From JALORV01 sp963712485 (GTDB lineage Bacteria; Pseudomonadota; Gammaproteobacteria; Burkholderiales; Burkholderiaceae_F): a DNA stretch of 64,000 nucleotides. How positions within the stretch are numbered: the stretch's first letter is position 1; each line of letters begins with the position of its first letter. A program made the translations under genes and the position numbers. The stretch is taken from assembly GCA_963712485.1 (NCBI GenBank), contig CAVQID010000041.1, forward strand, positions 1 to 64,000. Direction: 5' to 3'. The notes beneath the pieces are model-generated. The model searched no databases. It had not been told where the DNA came from and saw only the letters and a list, made by a program, of their open reading frames with translations. Positions 61,494 to 64,000 of the stretch are shown here, in pieces.

Positions 61494-62667
61494 GGTGCAG
61501 CCCTCCAATTGATTGGCGGGCTTGTGGACTTGCGCACCGCAAGGCGGCGTAATGCGCGAACAGCTTCGCGAACGTGCGCTGCTGGTCGAATGCGAGCGCG
61601 GCCGAGCGAGCCCGCTGGCGCAGCGACCCCGGATCGTGCGCGCGCAACTCGCGCACGGCCTCGGCCAGCGCGTCTGCTTTGCCGTCGGCGACACCGATGG
61701 CGGCCTTGCCGTCGATGAGGTCGAGGAATCCCGCCTGCGCAGGAAGCACGGCCGGTGTGCCGCACGCGAGGGCTTCGAGCGGCGCGAGCCCGAACGTTTC
61801 CCGGGTACCCGCGTGGACGAATACATCAGCGCTCGCAAGTGCAGTTGCGACCTCGCCGGGATTGCTCGCGTAGGGAATTACGCGGACGCGGGCGCCACGG
61901 GGCGGGAAAGGCCCGGCACCCTGGGCCACGAGCACATGGCCGCTGCCAAGGCGGTCGACCGTATCGGCCAGCACGTGCATATTCTTCTCGCGGGCGAAGC
62001 GACCCGCATAGATCAGGACGAACGTACCGTCAGGAATGCCGAGGCGCTCGCGCCAGCGCGTGCTGCGGCTGGCGGGACTGAACAGGCCGAGGTCAACTCC
62101 CAGCGGCTGGTGGACGACGTTGTCGAGCCCCAGGTCGCGCACCTCGGCAACCATCCAGCGACTGGCTGCGAAGACCGCGTCGAAATTCGCAAGCAGACGC
62201 CGCAGATAGCGCCGCATCGTCGCGCGTGCGGGTCGGCCCAGCCAGCGCCCCGCTTCCGCCACCACATTCGAGTGGCAGAACGTGGTGACTGGAATGCCGC
62301 GCTGCTGCGCGGTGTCGATCGCCGCCCAGGCCAGGCGGAACGGATCACCAGCTTCGATGACGTCGGGATCGAGCCCGGCAAGCAGTCGCGCCGCATGCCG
62401 CCGCCGCACCGGTAAGCGGTAGCCGCCACTGAACGGGATAGGCACCCCGCCAAGCGATATGCCCGGTGGCTCGCATGGGCCGGTAACCACCCAGCTATGA
62501 CGCCAGCCGGCACGCGTGACGGCCCAGCGTCGCTTGTCACGCAGATAGCGTGCGACTCCGCCCCCCGTCGCACTCCAGAACATCGTCGTGTCGACGAGGT
62601 GGGGGGGCGCAGATGCGGGGTCGTGCTCCACGACGGTAGTGCTCGACCCGACCGTACTGGTACTCAT
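61486..62667 (-). CDS. Glycosyltransferase, GT4 family
   Basis: About 393 residues. TTMFWSATGGGVARYLRDKRRW near the N-terminus, then DVIEAGDPFRLAWAAIDTA, VFAASRWMVAEVRDLGLDNVVHQPLGVDLGLFSP, LIYAGRFAREKNMHVL and the E-x7-E site HAGTRETFGLAPLEALACGTPAVLP. ATG 62667 is chosen; ATG 62721 would add 18 residues. Paired with the deacetylase gene downstream. Donor and acceptor are unknown. Confidence 0.87.
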   Translation of the reverse strand: MSTSTVGSSTTVVEHDPASAPPHLVDTTMFWSATGGGVARYLRDKRRWAVTRAGWRHSWVVTGPCEPPGISLGGVPIPFSGGYRLPVRRRHAARLLAGLDPDVIEAGDPFRLAWAAIDTAQQRGIPVTTFCHSNVVAEAGRWLGRPARATMRRYLRRLLANFDAVFAASRWMVAEVRDLGLDNVVHQPLGVDLGLFSPASRSTRWRERLGIPDGTFVLIYAGRFAREKNMHVLADTVDRLGSGHVLVAQGAGPFPPRGARVRVIPYASNPGEVATALASADVFVHAGTRETFGLAPLEALACGTPAVLPAQAGFLDLIDGKAAIGVADGKADALAEAVRELRAHDPGSLRQRARSAALAFDQQRTFAKLFAHYAALRCASPQARQSIGGLHLA

Positions 62668-62754
62668 GGCATAGACCCATTGCAAGACTGATGCCGTGTA
62701 CACGGGCACGTCGCCTGCCATAAGTACCGATCTTGGTATTCAGGAGTGTTTTGC

Positions 62755-63024
62755 ATGGGCACGACGAGCAATCGACCGGAGCCGATCACCGGCGCGCCGG
62801 TGTCGGATCGACCCAAAGGCGGCAATGGAGTGCTGTGGACGATCGCACTGGTGCTGCTGATCATCGGTGGCCTGAACTGGGGCCTCGTGGGTCTGTTCGG
62901 CATTGACGTGGTGGCGTCGCTCTTCGGCTCGATGAGCGCGGTGTCCCGACTGGTGTACGTCCTCGTCGGCATCGCGGCCATCGTCAGCATCTTCGTGCTG
63001 CCTCGCGTCGCCCGCGCGGGATAG
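62755..63024 (+). CDS. DUF378 family small membrane protein
   Basis: 89 residues. Polar N-terminus, then WTIALVLLIIGGLNWGLVGLFGIDVVASLFG and LVYVLVGIAAIVSIFVLP, two helices with the GGLNWGLVGLF motif of DUF378. Function unknown, often near stress genes. ATG 62755, divergent from the glycosyltransferase. Confidence 0.88.
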   Translation: MGTTSNRPEPITGAPVSDRPKGGNGVLWTIALVLLIIGGLNWGLVGLFGIDVVASLFGSMSAVSRLVYVLVGIAAIVSIFVLPRVARAG

Positions 63025-63064
63025 GCGTGACCGATTTCCCCTTAACGAACCTTGGGAGTACCTG

Positions 63065-63520
63065 ATGGATCGCAACAGCGTGACCGAAACCCTCAATGAT
63101 CTGATCGAAAACTGCAAGGATGGTGAGTACGGCTTCCAGACCTGCGCCGAACATGCGAAGTCGGGAGAGCTCAAGCAGTTCTTCGCGCGGCGCGCGCAGG
63201 AGTGCGCGACGGCCACGCAGGAACTGAAGAGCCTCGTTGCCCGCTTCGGCGGTGTTTCTGACACCGGCGGCAGCGCCACCGGAGCGGTGCATCGCGGCTG
63301 GGTTGCCGTGCGCGGCACGCTTGCGCTCAACGACGACAAGGCGATGCTCAACGAGTGTGAACGCGGCGAAGACGCCGCCCTGGCCCGCTATCGAGCCGCG
63401 CTGGAAAAGGTCCTGCCGCCGGAGGTCGAGGAGATCGTTCGTCGGCAATACCAGGGTGCGAAGCGCAACCACGACGAGGTCAAGCGACTGCGCGACACGA
63501 TCGACATCGCAACTGCCTAG
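63065..63520 (+). CDS. DUF2383 (PA2169 family) four-helix protein
   Basis: 151-residue ferritin-like helical bundle: LNDLIENCKDGEYGFQTCAEHAKSGELKQFFARRAQECATATQELKSLV at the N-terminus, then GWVAVRGTLALNDDKAMLNECERGEDAALARYRAALEK. Members are stress-induced; some bind metal. GGGAGTACCTG precedes the ATG. Forms a run with the neighbouring DUF378 and DUF4142 genes. Confidence 0.9.
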   Translation: MDRNSVTETLNDLIENCKDGEYGFQTCAEHAKSGELKQFFARRAQECATATQELKSLVARFGGVSDTGGSATGAVHRGWVAVRGTLALNDDKAMLNECERGEDAALARYRAALEKVLPPEVEEIVRRQYQGAKRNHDEVKRLRDTIDIATA

Positions 63521-63542
63521 TGCAGGCCAGATGGAGAATCCG

Positions 63543-64000
63543 ATGAAGCAGAAGCAAAGACCCAGCACCCTGCGGGTGCCGATCGCAGCGGCGATCGCGG
63601 CACTGGCCGTAGCGGCGTGCGGCGACCGCGATCCGGACGCGACGGGCGGCACGACGGTGCCATCGCAGCGCAGCGCGGGCGGCGCGACGACCGCACCGCC
63701 GACCAACACCGCCGCAGCCGGCGCGACAACCGCCCCGACGCCGGCTGCAACGGCAACGCCCGCAATGGCTGCCCCGGACCGCGAGTTCGTGATGACAGCC
63801 GCCAGCAGCGACAACATGGAGGTCGAGGCGAGCCGCCTCGCGCTCGAGCGGACCAAGAGCGATGCCGTGCGCAAGTTTGCGCAACAGATGGTCGACGACC
63901 ATACGAAGACCAGCGAGCAGCTGCGTACGATCGCGCGCAACGCCGGAGTCACCGAGGCAATGCAGATGAATTCGATGCATTCGGGCGACCTCGACAGGCT
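63543..64000 (+). CDS. DUF4142 lipoprotein, incomplete at the window edge
   Basis: The frame from ATG 63543 is open to the end of the window (152 codons). Signal peptide and lipobox end at Cys26 (ALAVAACGD), followed by an Ala/Thr-rich linker. The DUF4142 ferritin-like domain begins with DREFVMTAASSDNMEVEASRLALERTKSDAVRKFAQQMVDDHTKTSEQL. The rest lies beyond 64000. Confidence 0.88.
   Translation, partial: MKQKQRPSTLRVPIAAAIAALAVAACGDRDPDATGGTTVPSQRSAGGATTAPPTNTAAAGATTAPTPAATATPAMAAPDREFVMTAASSDNMEVEASRLALERTKSDAVRKFAQQMVDDHTKTSEQLRTIARNAGVTEAMQMNSMHSGDLDR

Overview
The window has two unrelated parts. Positions 1 to about 4540 look actinobacterial: a DNA topoisomerase I gene on the minus strand, an acyl-CoA dehydrogenase and the start of an MrpA-type antiporter subunit. 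All three are broken by many small indels. At about 4540 the antiporter reading frame runs directly into the C-terminal tail of a zinc-independent quinone oxidoreductase. From there to 64000 the gene content and order are those of a high-GC betaproteobacterium, probably Burkholderiales: qor, tpiA, secG, tRNA-Leu(GAG), nuoA-N and a NUDIX hydrolase. The left end is therefore best read as a chimeric join in a metagenomic assembly.

Layout of the main part. 4.5-22.2 kb: triosephosphate isomerase, SecG, tRNA-Leu, the complete 14-gene NADH:quinone oxidoreductase (complex I) operon and an ADP-ribose pyrophosphatase-like NUDIX gene. 22.3-26.5 kb: a hypothetical gene, then two LTXXQ (Spy/CpxP-like) envelope-stress genes divergent from a CpxR/CpxA-like two-component pair, with an exact CpxR box between them. 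26.9-34.0 kb: a PLP-dependent sulfur amino-acid enzyme, ETF:ubiquinone oxidoreductase, a short-chain dehydrogenase, an acyl-CoA thioesterase, a 3-oxoacid CoA-transferase pair and a cation diffusion facilitator, which together suggest acyl-CoA catabolism feeding the quinone pool that complex I also uses. 34.0-35.0 kb: a TIR-like protein of the CBASS/Pycsar effector type. 35.1-41.1 kb: a parvulin lipoprotein, an acyltransferase-like membrane protein and opgGH for osmoregulated periplasmic glucans. 41.5-64 kb: a long run of envelope and general-stress genes (GlsB/YeaQ, AsmA-like, PPOX-fold protein, glycine-zipper lipoprotein, RpoN, GalU, hemerythrin-like, BON, AI-2E family exporter, YihY, cardiolipin synthase, glycosyltransferases, PAP2, DUF378, DUF2383, DUF4142), including a sigma54-activator-like regulator that lacks the GAFTGA and Walker B signatures.

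The most unusual signal is at gene starts. Upstream of nuoD, a unit of 130-145 bp carrying strong palindromes and a second copy of the first codons of nuoD is repeated. Upstream of the thioesterase gene at 31182 there are three tandem 110-113 bp units, each starting with the first 16 codons of that gene. In both places the copied coding segments differ from the real gene only at synonymous positions, and each mini-ORF stops on top of the next start codon. At nuoD the differences are also compensated in an upstream pairing arm. I know of no described system that explains this.

In the betaproteobacterial part, nine otherwise intact gene positions (in nuoM, etfQO, scoB twice, the DUF1624 gene, opgH, an SDR twice and the asmA-like gene) are each disrupted in a way one extra base would explain. 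The uniform pattern points to insertion-type sequencing error rather than gene decay.
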